Below are positions 9,369 through 18,514 of a DNA stretch of 64,000 nucleotides, piece after piece (positions within the stretch are counted from its first letter, which is position 1; the number at the start of each line of letters is the position of its first letter). Made by a program: the position numbers and the translations under genes. Source of the stretch: Lachnoclostridium sp. An181 (GTDB taxonomy: Bacteria; Bacillota; Clostridia; Lachnospirales; Lachnospiraceae); the NCBI RefSeq assembly GCF_002160325.1, contig NZ_NFKJ01000013.1, forward strand, positions 27,680-91,679, given 5' to 3'. A model generated the notes under the pieces. It searched no databases. It had not been told where the DNA came from and saw only the letters and a program-made list of their open reading frames with translations.

Positions 9369-9722
9369 TTAATCCGATTTATCAACCACTTTCCTATGCT
9401 TTTTTCGGAAATCACGGTACAATTTCTGACCTGTTTTTTCTATTTTCCCAACCAGAAATGCACTCAAAATCATACTGCCTACAACTCCTAGTACAAAGAA
9501 CCAACGTATACTACCACTGCTTGTATGGTACATTTCGACAAAAAGATACACCGCTGTAAAGATCCAGAAAAGTACGTCCTCCGCAGCAACTGCTGCCCTG
9601 GAATGTTTTTTTATTCTTCGAAAAACTCTGAGCGCTGTGTATATCACATACACGATAGCCCCCGCTTTGCATGCCTGGAGAAAAATCCACGCCTCCACAC
9701 TGATCCCCAGCATTGGCATCAC
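9369..9722 (-). CDS. yabQ: Spore cortex biosynthesis protein YabQ
   Basis: A small membrane protein (117 aa) needed in Bacillus for spore cortex formation. Several hydrophobic segments (about 8-27, 48-63, 74-93) fit the polytopic family, and the C-terminus is basic and cytoplasmic-looking (RKKHRKVVDK). Recognition rests on the WIFLQACKAGAIVYVIYTALRVFRRI segment in two parts and on synteny: it overlaps the 3' end of yabP by 4 bases and precedes divIC. The mechanism of the family is unknown. Confidence 0.85.
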   Translation of the reverse strand: MMPMLGISVEAWIFLQACKAGAIVYVIYTALRVFRRIKKHSRAAVAAEDVLFWIFTAVYLFVEMYHTSSGSIRWFFVLGVVGSMILSAFLVGKIEKTGQKLYRDFRKKHRKVVDKSD

Positions 9723-10003
9723 CGAAACAGTTTTGTGAGAAGATTCTCACCTTGCTTTTTTGCTGAGTGGATTTCCGAATAAGCCACACTGTCAATCGTA
9801 CCCGATAAATCTACCTCTCCCTTTTCCAGGCTCAATCTGTTTACGTGCAGCCCGTTTCCCTTTACCATGAGCATCCCCTGCTCTGTCTCAAGCAGGACTT
9901 CATTCAGGTCAAAAGAAAGCACGTCCAGCACCCCTGTCACAAGACTTGTCTTTCTATTGTTCACCACAAGTTTATGATTTTTAGGAACTACTCTTTCTTC
10001 CAT
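9719..10003 (-). CDS. yabP: Sporulation protein YabP
   Basis: A small YabP/YqfC-family protein (about 94 aa) expressed during sporulation, where Bacillus yabP mutants have cortex defects. The motif LSFDLNEVLLETEQG followed by an NxLHVNRLSLEKGEVDLSG stretch is typical of the family. A longer frame starts at 10024; I prefer the ATG at 10003, which is preceded by AGGTG and begins MEERVVPKNH, but the difference is only seven codons. It sits between rqcP and yabQ as in Bacillus. Confidence 0.86.
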   Translation of the reverse strand: MEERVVPKNHKLVVNNRKTSLVTGVLDVLSFDLNEVLLETEQGMLMVKGNGLHVNRLSLEKGEVDLSGTIDSVAYSEIHSAKKQGENLLTKLFR

Positions 10004-10080
10004 CTTTTCTACACACCTTTCCATTTTGGCATCTTCTTTTCCAATTGTATGAAAGGTTGTATTATTTTATGACTCTTCTC

Positions 10081-10320
10081 CTACAGGTAGCGGAACAGCT
10101 CTTTTGCCTGGTCTTTTTTTGTCGTATCCTGAATATCCAATACCTCAGCCTTTACTGTCTTTGTTCCAAACTGGATCTCGATCACATCTCCCGGTTTTAC
10201 CTTTACAGATGCCTTTGCCTGCTTTCCGTTCACAAGAACACGGCCGGCATCACAGGCTTCATTTGCCACAGTCCTTCTCTTGATCAGCCTTGAAACCTTC
10301 AAAAATTTGTCTAACCTCAT
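10081..10320 (-). CDS. rqcP: S4-domain RNA-binding protein RqcP (YabO/HslR-like)
   Basis: An 79-residue protein made almost entirely of one S4 RNA-binding domain (MRLDKFLKVSRLIKRRTVAN, then GRVLVNGKQAKASVKVKPGD). In Bacillus the orthologue works with RqcH on the obstructed 50S subunit, helping poly-alanine tailing in ribosome quality control. A longer frame extends to 10380, but it runs into the hup terminator; the ATG at 10320 has AAAGGAA upstream and begins at the conserved residues. It lies just after hup, as is common in Firmicutes. Confidence 0.92.
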   Translation of the reverse strand: MRLDKFLKVSRLIKRRTVANEACDAGRVLVNGKQAKASVKVKPGDVIEIQFGTKTVKAEVLDIQDTTKKDQAKELFRYL

Positions 10321-10353
10321 GTTCTTTCCTTTCTGTTTCCACGAATATAAAAA

Positions 10354-10380
10354 GTGGAGACGCTTATACTGCATCTCCAC
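10354..10380 (-). terminator. Rho-independent terminator after hup
   Basis: A 7-bp GTGGAGA/TCTCCAC stem with a 13-base loop, followed on the minus strand by five Ts and more AT. It lies 13 bases after the hup stop and in front of rqcP, which fits separate high expression of hup with read-through to the rqcP operon. Confidence 0.75.
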
Positions 10381-10393
10381 GGATATGATTTTC

Positions 10394-10666
10394 TTAGTTT
10401 ACAGCATCCTTTAATGCTTTTCCAGCTTTGAATTTCGGAGCTTTGCAAGCTTCAATCTTCATCGCTTTTCCTGTCTGTGGATTTCTTCCCTCTCTTGCTG
10501 CTCTTTCGCTCACTTCAAATGTTCCAAATCCAACTAACTGTACTTTTTCACCTTTTTTCAATTCAGCTGTCACAACATCAACAAATGCTTTTAAAGCCTT
10601 TTCAGAATCCTTTTTAGATATTTCGGCCTGCTCTGCAACTGCTGCAATTAATTCTGTTTTATTCAT
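10394..10666 (-). CDS. hup: HU family DNA-binding protein
   Basis: The nucleoid protein HU, a dimer that bends DNA without much sequence preference. The 90-aa length, the [12 protein letters not shown] start, the [21 protein letters not shown] arm (containing the proline that intercalates DNA) and the end [15 protein letters not shown] are all diagnostic. AGAGGAGG lies just before the ATG. A near-consensus promoter (10773-10801) and a terminator (10354-10380) suggest it is strongly and partly independently transcribed. Confidence 0.97.
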   Translation of the reverse strand: MNKTELIAAVAEQAEISKKDSEKALKAFVDVVTAELKKGEKVQLVGFGTFEVSERAAREGRNPQTGKAMKIEACKAPKFKAGKALKDAVN

Positions 10667-10772
10667 GAATCAAATCCTCCTCTTGAATGCCGCAGACATT
10701 TTGTCTACCTATTTCCCCGCACAGTACAGGCATTTCTGCCTTTTGTTTCAGGGGTTTCGCCGTCTACAATAA

Positions 10773-10801
10773 GTTATAACCGTTTCCCTATGCTTTGTCA
10801 A
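10773..10801 (-). promoter_or_regulatory. Sigma-A type promoter of hup
   Basis: On the minus strand, a perfect TTGACA -35 box (10796-10801), a 17-base spacer and TATAAC -10 box (10773-10778) lie about 107 bases upstream of the hup ATG. The match is strong enough to expect high constitutive expression. Confidence 0.82.
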
Positions 10802-10848
10802 GGAAATTCCCCCGAAAACATGCTGAAAATCCCTTGTTTTTGGGCGTT

Positions 10849-12582
10849 TTATAACATTTTTTCAATCATAGCGAGGACTTCTTTTCCAAGAGCTGCGGAT
10901 TTCTCGTCTGCATCTTCCAGCGAAGTGCCTTTTACACCATAATAAAACTTGACTTTTGGCTCAGTTCCGGATGGTCTTACGCACAGCCATGCATCATCTG
11001 ACATCTCGTAATAGAGGACATTGGATGTTGGAAGTCCAGTATTTCCCTGTTCTCCTGTCTTCAAATCCTTGACAGTGTCCTCCTGGTAGTCTCTTACCTT
11101 AAGCACTTCGTATCCTGCAAAGGATACCGGAGGATTTTTGCGCAGTGTAGCCAGGATTTCCTGAATCTTTGCAAGTCCCTCAATCCCTTTGAGCGTGATG
11201 GACTGAATATCGTCTTTGTAATAACCGTATTTCTCATACATGTCGATCATGGCATCCCAAAGCGTTTTTCCCTGTGTCTTATAGTAAGCAGCTGCCTCAC
11301 ACAGAGCCATTGTGGCAACAATCGCATCTTTATCTCTGGCATGGGTGCCGATAAGACAGCCATAGCTTTCCTCAAATCCAAACAAATAATTGCCTTTCTT
11401 TGTTGTCTCAAATTTAAGAATCTGCTGTCCGATATACTTAAAGCCTGTGAGCACTTCAATGAGACCCACGCCATAGTGTTTTGCGATCGCGTCCGCCATA
11501 TTGGAGGTGACGATCGTCTTGATAAGGTAGCCATCTTCTGGCAGGCCTGACATCTTCTGTCTTTCGCCGATTTCGTAATCAGCAAGCAGGCAGCCTGACA
11601 TATTTCCAGTAAGCACTTTGTACTCCCCTGATTTTGCATCTTTCACATATACACCCAGACGGTCTGCATCCGGGTCTGTGGCAAGGATCAAATCCGCGTC
11701 CACTTCTTTTGCAAGCTTTAAGCCAAGCTCAAACGCTTCCTCGGACTCCGGATTCGGATAACTTACTGTCGGGAACTCCCCATCCGGCATCTCCTGCTCT
11801 TTTACAACATACACATTCTCAAATCCAATCTCTTTTAGCACACGTCTTGCAGGAATATTTCCTGTTCCGTGCAAAGGAGAGTACACAATCTTGAGCTCTT
11901 TTCCCACAGCGTCAATAGCATCCTGATGGATCACCTGTTTTTTCAGCTCCGCGATATAGGCATCATCCACTTCCTTCCCGATGACTTCATACAGTCCCTG
12001 TGCTTTTGCCTCTTCCTCAGACATGGTTTTGCACACGCTGTAATCAGTGATCGCCTTTACCTCATCCATGATCCCTTTGTCATGAGGAGGGGTGATCTGC
12101 GCACCGTCCTCCCAGTAAACTTTATATCCGTTGTACTCAGGAGGATTGTGGCTTGCCGTAATATTGATTCCGGCAATGCAGGAAAGATTGCGCACTGCAA
12201 AAGAAAGCTCCGGTGTTGGGCGCAGTGTCTCAAAAATAAACGCTTTGATTCCGTTTGCTGCAAGACACAAAGCCGCTTCATTTGCAAACTCCGGAGACAT
12301 CCTGCGGGAATCATATGCAATTGCCACACGTTTCTTATCGTTTCCGCTTTTTACGATATAATTTGCAAGTCCCTGTGTAGCTTTCCTCACAGTATAAATA
12401 TTCATCCGGTTTGTGCCTGCTCCAATAATTCCGCGAAGACCTGCAGTGCCAAACTCCAAATCTTTATAAAATCTTTCTTCGATTTCTTTTTTGTCCGATT
12501 CAATTGCCTGCAATTCTGCTTTGGTATCTTTATCAAAGTAAGGATTATCCAGCCATTCCTGATAATTTTCTAAAAAACCCAT
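10849..12582 (-). CDS. pgcA: Alpha-D-phosphohexomutase (phosphoglucomutase / phosphomannomutase)
   Basis: Interconverts hexose-1-phosphate and hexose-6-phosphate, feeding glycogen, UDP-glucose and cell-wall sugar synthesis. All four domain signatures are present: the phosphoserine loop TASHNPPEYNGYK, the metal loop DPDADRLG, the sugar-binding loop GFEESYG and the phosphate-binding loop RPSGTEPK. At 577 aa it is of the PgcA size class, larger than GlmM. AGGAGG lies before the ATG at 12582. It is followed by the hup promoter region and is preceded by a separate CotS-like gene. Glucose versus mannose specificity is not certain from sequence; the symbol is by similarity. Confidence 0.93.
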   Translation of the reverse strand: MGFLENYQEWLDNPYFDKDTKAELQAIESDKKEIEERFYKDLEFGTAGLRGIIGAGTNRMNIYTVRKATQGLANYIVKSGNDKKRVAIAYDSRRMSPEFANEAALCLAANGIKAFIFETLRPTPELSFAVRNLSCIAGINITASHNPPEYNGYKVYWEDGAQITPPHDKGIMDEVKAITDYSVCKTMSEEEAKAQGLYEVIGKEVDDAYIAELKKQVIHQDAIDAVGKELKIVYSPLHGTGNIPARRVLKEIGFENVYVVKEQEMPDGEFPTVSYPNPESEEAFELGLKLAKEVDADLILATDPDADRLGVYVKDAKSGEYKVLTGNMSGCLLADYEIGERQKMSGLPEDGYLIKTIVTSNMADAIAKHYGVGLIEVLTGFKYIGQQILKFETTKKGNYLFGFEESYGCLIGTHARDKDAIVATMALCEAAAYYKTQGKTLWDAMIDMYEKYGYYKDDIQSITLKGIEGLAKIQEILATLRKNPPVSFAGYEVLKVRDYQEDTVKDLKTGEQGNTGLPTSNVLYYEMSDDAWLCVRPSGTEPKVKFYYGVKGTSLEDADEKSAALGKEVLAMIEKML

Positions 12583-12628
12583 TGTTTTTTACCTCCTCAT
12601 TTCTTTTGTTACATTATACATCACCCTA

Positions 12629-13606
12629 TCACAAATGAAAAGAAAATATCTGCCTTAAAAATGAGGATTTCTCTTTTGTCTGGCAGATTTCCGTCTCCAG
12701 TTTTTCCAGACTTTTTACCGGGATCCATGCCTTGTTGGAGCTGTAATATGTGTCCGCGATCTTCCAGAATTTTTCAGGATAAGACAGACGTATGGCAAGA
12801 TACTCCATCTCCTTTTTTGTGAGAGGCCGCACGGACTGGTACGCCTGTATCATCCTGTCTCCAAGACGCTTATCCCACCTTGTCTTTTCCATGGTCTTTC
12901 TCAGAAAATAATAGAAATCCGCAGCCTGCACTCCGATGTGAAATCTCTCAAAATTTGTCACTTTAATTTGACCCTCGGCTATTAGAAGATTGTGGTAATT
13001 ATAATCCCCATGTGCAGCCCACCTATTTTGGATACTCTCCGTTCTAAGTTCCTCATATTCAGACTGCGCAAGCCTTTCCAGTGTTTTTTCCGCCAACGCA
13101 TACATCTCCTCAAAACATCCAAGGAACGCTGTTTCAAATGTGCCCTTCTGCACCCGGCCTCTGATAAAGGAACGCACTTTCTTTAGCTCCCTGTTGTGCC
13201 GTTTATATTCATCGAGAAGATTTTCTTCCAAAAACGGGGACTCCTGTGAAAGGCGCATAACCTGGTGCAGCTTTGCCAAAAATCTGCACGCCTCCAAAAG
13301 TTCATATTCTCTTCGGATGTCACATTCCCTGGCAGCAAACCAGTGTTTCACAATATAACGCGTGCCGTCATCCATTTCCGTCAAAAGTCCGCCTTCTCTA
13401 TTTTTCAATATCGCATCCGTCTCGATCTCCCCGCTTATCTGCTCCTGCAGCGCGTTCATCGACTGCAGTCTTCTCTCGGACAGCATCCATTCTCTGACCA
13501 GGAAAATCCCTTCCCTGGCTTCACACAAAACAGCACCCCTCACTTTCCGGGTGCTGCCTACATCTATAGGATAACGCTCTAAAACATCCTGTTCCAACTC
13601 TCTCAT
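12629..13606 (-). CDS. CotS-family spore coat protein (kinase-like fold)
   Basis: A 325-residue protein of the CotS/YutH family, related to choline/aminoglycoside kinases and associated with the spore coat. The Brenner-like motif HGDYNYHNLL is present, but the usual metal-binding DF(D/G) is replaced by TNFERFHIG, that is, Asn in place of the second catalytic Asp, so kinase activity is doubtful. The frame is open from a TTG at 13663, but the ATG at 13606 with AGGGGG 6 bases upstream is clearly better. It lies between the cca and phosphoglucomutase genes. In Bacillus, CotS is a coat component with no proven catalysis. Confidence 0.82.
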   Translation of the reverse strand: MRELEQDVLERYPIDVGSTRKVRGAVLCEAREGIFLVREWMLSERRLQSMNALQEQISGEIETDAILKNREGGLLTEMDDGTRYIVKHWFAARECDIRREYELLEACRFLAKLHQVMRLSQESPFLEENLLDEYKRHNRELKKVRSFIRGRVQKGTFETAFLGCFEEMYALAEKTLERLAQSEYEELRTESIQNRWAAHGDYNYHNLLIAEGQIKVTNFERFHIGVQAADFYYFLRKTMEKTRWDKRLGDRMIQAYQSVRPLTKKEMEYLAIRLSYPEKFWKIADTYYSSNKAWIPVKSLEKLETEICQTKEKSSFLRQIFSFHL

Positions 13607-13688
13607 ACTTGCCCCCTGTAGTTCATAACATATTCTCTCTAATGTATGACCTACAGCCCCCAAGTATGTCTTGTTTGGGCATCCTCTT

Positions 13689-15038
13689 TTACTGATTTTC
13701 CAGTTTGATGTATTCTCTTGCCTTTTGAAGAAGGATATCCTTTTTGTTTCGTTCCGGCTCGTCTATCACCTCATCCAAAAGCCGCTCTAAAATCTTTCCA
13801 AGGCGAGGCCCTGGGCTGATCCCGACCGAGATCAGATCCTTCCCCCTCACGGCCAGCTCTTTGATAGAGACACATTCCTGATTTTCCAGAGAACGGCGGT
13901 AATACATTTCCACAGCTTTGATATTCTCCTCTTTTTCTTTTCTTCGGTAACTGCTCTGCCCTTTGATGTCTGCCTTGCGGATTTCCAGATAATAAGGGAA
14001 CATCTCTTTTCCTATGAGATTCATAGCCCGACGCACTTTCTTGGCGGTGATCTCATCCTGGTAGAGATAATCGTGATATCTGACGAGCAAACATACCTTG
14101 CGCAGTGTGTCATTGTCAAATTTCAGCCTCTTTAAAATCTTTTTGGCCATGACCTCCCCCATTTCCCCGTGCCCTTTGAAATGGGCAATACCCTTCTCGT
14201 CCACAGTCTTTGCATCCGGTTTTCCAACATCATGCAAAAGCGCTGTCAGTCTAAGATACTTATCTGCACGTACATTTCTAAGTACCCTCAGTGTGTGCTC
14301 TCCTACATTGGCGTCATGATATGGTGTCTCCTGAGAGGTCTGCATCATGCGGTCAAACTCCCATAAAATTATTTTTGTGATTCCAAGCTTATAGAGCTCT
14401 TTCACTTTCTCCGGGTGCGAGGATACTAGCAGTTTTACAAGCTCTGTCTGAATCCTCTCCGCACTGATATTTTGCAATGTTTTTGCGAAAACCTGAATGG
14501 CTGCCCTTGTATTTTCCTCGATGGCAAATCCAAGCTGGGCCGAAAAACGGACTGCTCTCAAAATCCGAAGCGCATCCTCCGAAAACCTCTCTTTTGGCTC
14601 TCCCACACAGCGGATAAGCTTATTTTTTAAATCCTCCACACCACCGAAAATATCGACAAGGCCTTCTTCCTCGTTGTAAGCCATTGCATTGATCGTAAAA
14701 TCTCTCCTCTTTAAATCCTCCTCAAGACTTCTCGTGAACAATACTTCCTTTGGATGGCGGCTGTCTTCATACTCTCCGTCAATCCGGTATGTTGTCACCT
14801 CAAATCCTTCCCTGTCGATCAGCACTGTGATTGTACCGTGCTCAATGCCCGTGTCCACTGTTTTATCGAACAATGCTTTTGTCTCATCCGGAGTTGCGGA
14901 TGTTGTGATATCCCAGTCTTCGGGCGTTCTTCCAAGTATGGTATCCCGTACACAGCCTCCCACTGCATACGCTTCGTATCCATGGTTCTTCAGCGTGCTT
15001 ATGATTCTCCCCACTTTTTCCGGTATTTCCATTTTCAT
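13689..15038 (-). CDS. cca: CCA-adding tRNA nucleotidyltransferase
   Basis: Adds or repairs the 3' CCA of tRNAs without a template. The class II nucleotidyltransferase head has the GGCVRDTILG motif and the DWD metal-binding pair (EDWDITTSA), then RRDFTINAMA and the EDxxR-like SEDALRILRAVRF; an HD domain follows (TALLHDVGKP). Length 449 aa is normal. The open frame extends to 15293 but the extra part is low-complexity hydrophobic junk overlapping the neighbouring kinase gene; ATG 15038 has AAGGAG 9 bases upstream. None of the seven tRNA genes in this window encodes its own CCA, so this enzyme is needed. Confidence 0.95.
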   Translation of the reverse strand: MKMEIPEKVGRIISTLKNHGYEAYAVGGCVRDTILGRTPEDWDITTSATPDETKALFDKTVDTGIEHGTITVLIDREGFEVTTYRIDGEYEDSRHPKEVLFTRSLEEDLKRRDFTINAMAYNEEEGLVDIFGGVEDLKNKLIRCVGEPKERFSEDALRILRAVRFSAQLGFAIEENTRAAIQVFAKTLQNISAERIQTELVKLLVSSHPEKVKELYKLGITKIILWEFDRMMQTSQETPYHDANVGEHTLRVLRNVRADKYLRLTALLHDVGKPDAKTVDEKGIAHFKGHGEMGEVMAKKILKRLKFDNDTLRKVCLLVRYHDYLYQDEITAKKVRRAMNLIGKEMFPYYLEIRKADIKGQSSYRRKEKEENIKAVEMYYRRSLENQECVSIKELAVRGKDLISVGISPGPRLGKILERLLDEVIDEPERNKKDILLQKAREYIKLENQ

Positions 15039-15111
15039 CTCTCTTCGCTCCTTTTTCTGTTTTTTCATTATAATAAAAACCCATATAAAAGTAAACACAA
15101 CAAAGGTGTGC

Positions 15112-15139
15112 TGCAATCTCTCGATATTGGCACACCTTT
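15112..15139 (-). terminator. Rho-independent terminator of the two-component operon
   Basis: A 9-bp AAAGGTGTG/CACACCTTT stem with a 10-base loop lies 9 bases after the histidine kinase stop; the minus-strand tail is T-rich but interrupted by Gs. It separates the kinase from cca. Confidence 0.7.
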
Positions 15140-15147
15140 CTATGAAT

Positions 15148-17709
15148 TTATTTGGAATATACCCGGTCAAACGTAACTGTTGCCTTAAACAGATCTCCGT
15201 CCAGATACAAATCCAGTTTTCCTCTTTGTCTCTCCACAAGGCTCTTGGCAATAGAAAGTCCAAGTCCGCTGCCTTCTGTACTTCTGGATACATCCCCTCT
15301 TATAAATCTTTCTGTCAGCTCATCCGCAGAGATGTTGAGCGGCTGTTCAGAAATATTCTTCAATGAGAATTCCACCTTCAGATTGTCCGCTTTGATATCC
15401 GCATAGATTCTGGTCCCTTCCATTGCGTATTTTGCGGCATTGTTGAACAGATTCTCCAAAACTCTCCACATTCTCCTTCCGTCCGCATAAATGTACACCG
15501 GCTCCTCAGGAAGATTTAAAATTACTTTTAAGTTTCGGTTTTCAAACTTTTCACTGAACTCGCCGTTTGTCTGCAAAACCATCTCCACCAGATTGATATT
15601 CATGAATTCCAGCTTGATGTTGCCTGAACTTATCTTGGATGCCTCCACCACATCTTCAGTCAATGTTTTCAGGCGCTGTGATTTTTTCTCCAGAATGTCC
15701 AGATAATTTTGTATCTTTGGATTCTCAAAATGCTCCCTCTTTAAAAGATCCACATAATTGATAATGGACGTCAATGGTGTCTTGATATCGTGAGACACAT
15801 TTGTGATCAAATCTGTTTTCAATCTTTCATTTTTGATACTGGCCTCAACAGCAGTATTCAATCCCTCTCCGATATGGTTAAGTTTCTCTGCCATCGCAAG
15901 ATGGTCTTTGTGAAGTCCCTGCGTTGGAACCTGGTACTCCAGATTGCCGTCCGCAATAGAAAAAATACCATCCTTCAGTCGCTGCCTTGCAATTGCTGTG
16001 CGCACCATATATACAAAAGCAGCCGCATCTGCAATCAGGCACAGGAACGCGATAGCGTTGGACCCGGATATTGCCAGATAGTGCAGAAAAATGAACCCAA
16101 GCATTCCTACCACTGTCCGAAATGTACATTTTCTGTTATCCCAAAACTCTTTTATTGCATTTTTTAAAATATAAAGCAGACTGTTCTTCCAAAATGTTTT
16201 AGACTTCAGTCTTCTCACAATGGACAAGTAGCCTATCGTTCCCACAAGACATGTGGCAAATGCTCCGAATCCCATATAGACAATACTGCTCACCGGCACC
16301 TGTTCGATCATGCCAGTGTAATATATTCCGTTCTCATACACGATTTCCGTCTGATTGTACATGGCAAAGTAGCCGTTGAATCCAATTCCCACAAACCATA
16401 TGGCGAAAAACCACATCACAACAATGATAGCCACTGCAATCTCCGTTTTCCATTTGTCAAACCAACTAAGTTTAATCCCATCATAGCCGTTCACATGGCC
16501 CGCTGTTGCTGTAAGCCAGATAAAAATAATAATGAACAAGACCAGACATCCCCAGATCACCGGAGCAATGTGACTTAAATTCGGCATGACTTTCTCATAT
16601 AACACCGCTTTTTCGCGAAATGTATCCTGTATTGGATACTTTGTGTCCATGCCTGCAACAAAAGTATAATTGTCATAGTGATTTCCAAGAAGATGATTCC
16701 ATTTTGCAGCATTTGTGCTCTCCATGGTAGTTGAAAATTCTTTCAGTTTTGGTTCCGCCACAACATATTCTTCGTTTTGCTGTTTCAGTTTCTCAACATT
16801 TGCAGTTCCCGCATCATAGTCCGTAAACTCAGGAAGATTGCTGTATGCTTTCTTCGCATCATGGTCAAGCAGCAGGTAAGAAAAATTGGTGTTCCCTTCG
16901 TCCAGCCCGCTCTTGGCCGCCTCATAAGAATAAATATCATCCTGCAGCGCGTTAAGTGTTTCAGAAATCCTGCTGTATACATCCGACATTTTCCCGTTCA
17001 GCTCTGCATTGGAATTGACGATACTGAGAAGATTATCTGCTCCGTTTGGCTTGCAGGACGTTATTTCCCGGATACCGTTTGTAAGTGCCCAGCAGTCCGA
17101 ATACAAAACATTGGCATTGGAATCCGTGATCGGATAGGAAAGATCATATGATCCGGTTCTGTATCCCTCTTTTAAATCGTAAAGGACAGATTGCTTGTCG
17201 ATTCCGTATTCTTCATCAAGGTTTAAAAAATTCAACTGGCCGCTTTCAATCTGTCTTGCAAATTCGTCATAATAATAATAAAAATAAGACCCATCTGTTT
17301 TCTGACACACCACAATATTTCTGTCAAGATTTCCTTGGGTATATTCCTTAGCCCACTTCAGCAGATCTGCCAGACGGTATGTCACTGCTCCAGGCTGCAA
17401 AGATGAACTGTCACCGGAATTATAATTTAAAATATCGATCAGCTTATTCTCATCATATTTTCCATCAGTCTCAAATTTTTCTTCTTTATCCAGAAATGTC
17501 ACAGCGCTCAACGTGGCATAAAACATATCTTTTTCAAAGCTTACTGTCTCCTCATACTGTTTCGGCACAGCTTTTGCTGGGTTTAAATACTTCACCCCTG
17601 CATACGTACCTATCCACATCACACTGATGACAATGAGCACAGCCAAAATAAGCTCTAAAACCACCAGTATGCCCTTGCACACCATGGAATGATACCACTT
17701 ATTCTTCAT
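15148..17709 (-). CDS. Membrane sensor histidine kinase with large extracellular domain
   Basis: The sensor of a two-component pair with the response regulator just upstream (14-base gap). It has an N-terminal membrane helix (about 12-34), an extracytoplasmic region of roughly 345 residues with no domain I recognise, then about five further hydrophobic segments (382-402, 422-443, 473-497, 530-570), a HAMP-like linker, the HisKA box SHDIKTPLTSI with His640, and a HATPase_c domain (NLFNNAAKYA, GSGLGLSIAKSL). At 853 aa it is large for the class. The signal sensed is unknown; the combination of a big external domain plus a cluster of membrane helices suggests an envelope or antimicrobial-peptide cue, but that is inference. 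Confidence 0.92.
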   Translation of the reverse strand: MKNKWYHSMVCKGILVVLELILAVLIVISVMWIGTYAGVKYLNPAKAVPKQYEETVSFEKDMFYATLSAVTFLDKEEKFETDGKYDENKLIDILNYNSGDSSSLQPGAVTYRLADLLKWAKEYTQGNLDRNIVVCQKTDGSYFYYYYDEFARQIESGQLNFLNLDEEYGIDKQSVLYDLKEGYRTGSYDLSYPITDSNANVLYSDCWALTNGIREITSCKPNGADNLLSIVNSNAELNGKMSDVYSRISETLNALQDDIYSYEAAKSGLDEGNTNFSYLLLDHDAKKAYSNLPEFTDYDAGTANVEKLKQQNEEYVVAEPKLKEFSTTMESTNAAKWNHLLGNHYDNYTFVAGMDTKYPIQDTFREKAVLYEKVMPNLSHIAPVIWGCLVLFIIIFIWLTATAGHVNGYDGIKLSWFDKWKTEIAVAIIVVMWFFAIWFVGIGFNGYFAMYNQTEIVYENGIYYTGMIEQVPVSSIVYMGFGAFATCLVGTIGYLSIVRRLKSKTFWKNSLLYILKNAIKEFWDNRKCTFRTVVGMLGFIFLHYLAISGSNAIAFLCLIADAAAFVYMVRTAIARQRLKDGIFSIADGNLEYQVPTQGLHKDHLAMAEKLNHIGEGLNTAVEASIKNERLKTDLITNVSHDIKTPLTSIINYVDLLKREHFENPKIQNYLDILEKKSQRLKTLTEDVVEASKISSGNIKLEFMNINLVEMVLQTNGEFSEKFENRNLKVILNLPEEPVYIYADGRRMWRVLENLFNNAAKYAMEGTRIYADIKADNLKVEFSLKNISEQPLNISADELTERFIRGDVSRSTEGSGLGLSIAKSLVERQRGKLDLYLDGDLFKATVTFDRVYSK

Positions 17710-17723
17710 TCAAAACTTCCTTT

Positions 17724-18419
17724 CTAAAGTTTTTCTATCTTGTATCCGACTCCCCAGACAACTTTTAAATATCTTGGCTCCTTCGGATTGATCTCTATTT
17801 TTTCACGAATATGCCGAATATGTACTGCCACTGTATTGTCAGCTCCAATTGCATCTTCGTTCCAAATACTCTCATAAATCTGGTCAATAGAGAAAACTTT
17901 TCCTTGATTTTTCACCAACAACAGCAAAATGTTGTATTCAATCGGCGTCAGTTTCACCGGCTCTCCATCCACTGTCACCTCTTTTAAATCGTCATTGATC
18001 TTCAAGCCTCCCACTTCGTAGACTTTCTCCGACTCTTTCTCCACAGAACTTCCAAGCTGATTATATCTTCTAAGCTGAGACTTTGCCCTGGCCACAAGTT
18101 CCAGCGGATTAAATGGTTTTGTGAGATAGTCGTCTGCCCCGATATTCAGGCCCAGGATTTTATCCGCATCCTCGGACTTTGCAGAGAGAATAATGATCGG
18201 AAGTCTGTATTCTTCCCTGATCTTCAATGTAGCGCGGATTCCGTCCAGCCTTGGCATCATAATATCTATTATCAACAAATCCACCTGGTTTTCCTTCAGG
18301 CTTTTGATTGCCTCTTCTCCGTCGTAAGCTTTCAGCACATGATATCCTTCCTGGGTCAGATAAATATCAATTGCCTCCACGATTTCTTTGTCATCATCAC
18401 ATACTAATATATTATACAT
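17724..18419 (-). CDS. OmpR/PhoB-family response regulator
   Basis: A 231-residue DNA-binding regulator, phosphorylated by the kinase encoded next. The receiver has the acidic pocket CDDD near residues 7-10, phospho-acceptor Asp52 (LIIDIMMP), Thr/Ser in IIILSAKS and the lysine in DDYLTKPF. The winged-helix output domain shows LTPIEYNILLLL, and DNTVAVHIRHIREKI with the terminal WGVGYKIEKL. The ATG at 18419 is 8 bases after GGAGG; the two in-frame ATGs upstream are too close to or before the ribosome site. Confidence 0.94.
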   Translation of the reverse strand: MYNILVCDDDKEIVEAIDIYLTQEGYHVLKAYDGEEAIKSLKENQVDLLIIDIMMPRLDGIRATLKIREEYRLPIIILSAKSEDADKILGLNIGADDYLTKPFNPLELVARAKSQLRRYNQLGSSVEKESEKVYEVGGLKINDDLKEVTVDGEPVKLTPIEYNILLLLVKNQGKVFSIDQIYESIWNEDAIGADNTVAVHIRHIREKIEINPKEPRYLKVVWGVGYKIEKL

Positions 18420-18437
18420 TTTCATCACCTCCCTTAC

Positions 18438-18466
18438 AGTATACAAGAATAACAGATATTTTTTAA
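18438..18466 (-). promoter_or_regulatory. Probable promoter of the two-component operon
   Basis: On the minus strand TATACT (-10) is spaced 17 bases from TTAAAA, a weak -35. It lies about 20 bases before the response regulator start, giving a very short leader. A weak -35 often goes with activator control, possibly by the regulator itself. Confidence 0.5.
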
Positions 18467-18514
18467 GGTCCGTTCACAGAATTTATTAAGAAAGGTTTAA
18501 GATTGATTTCAGAC

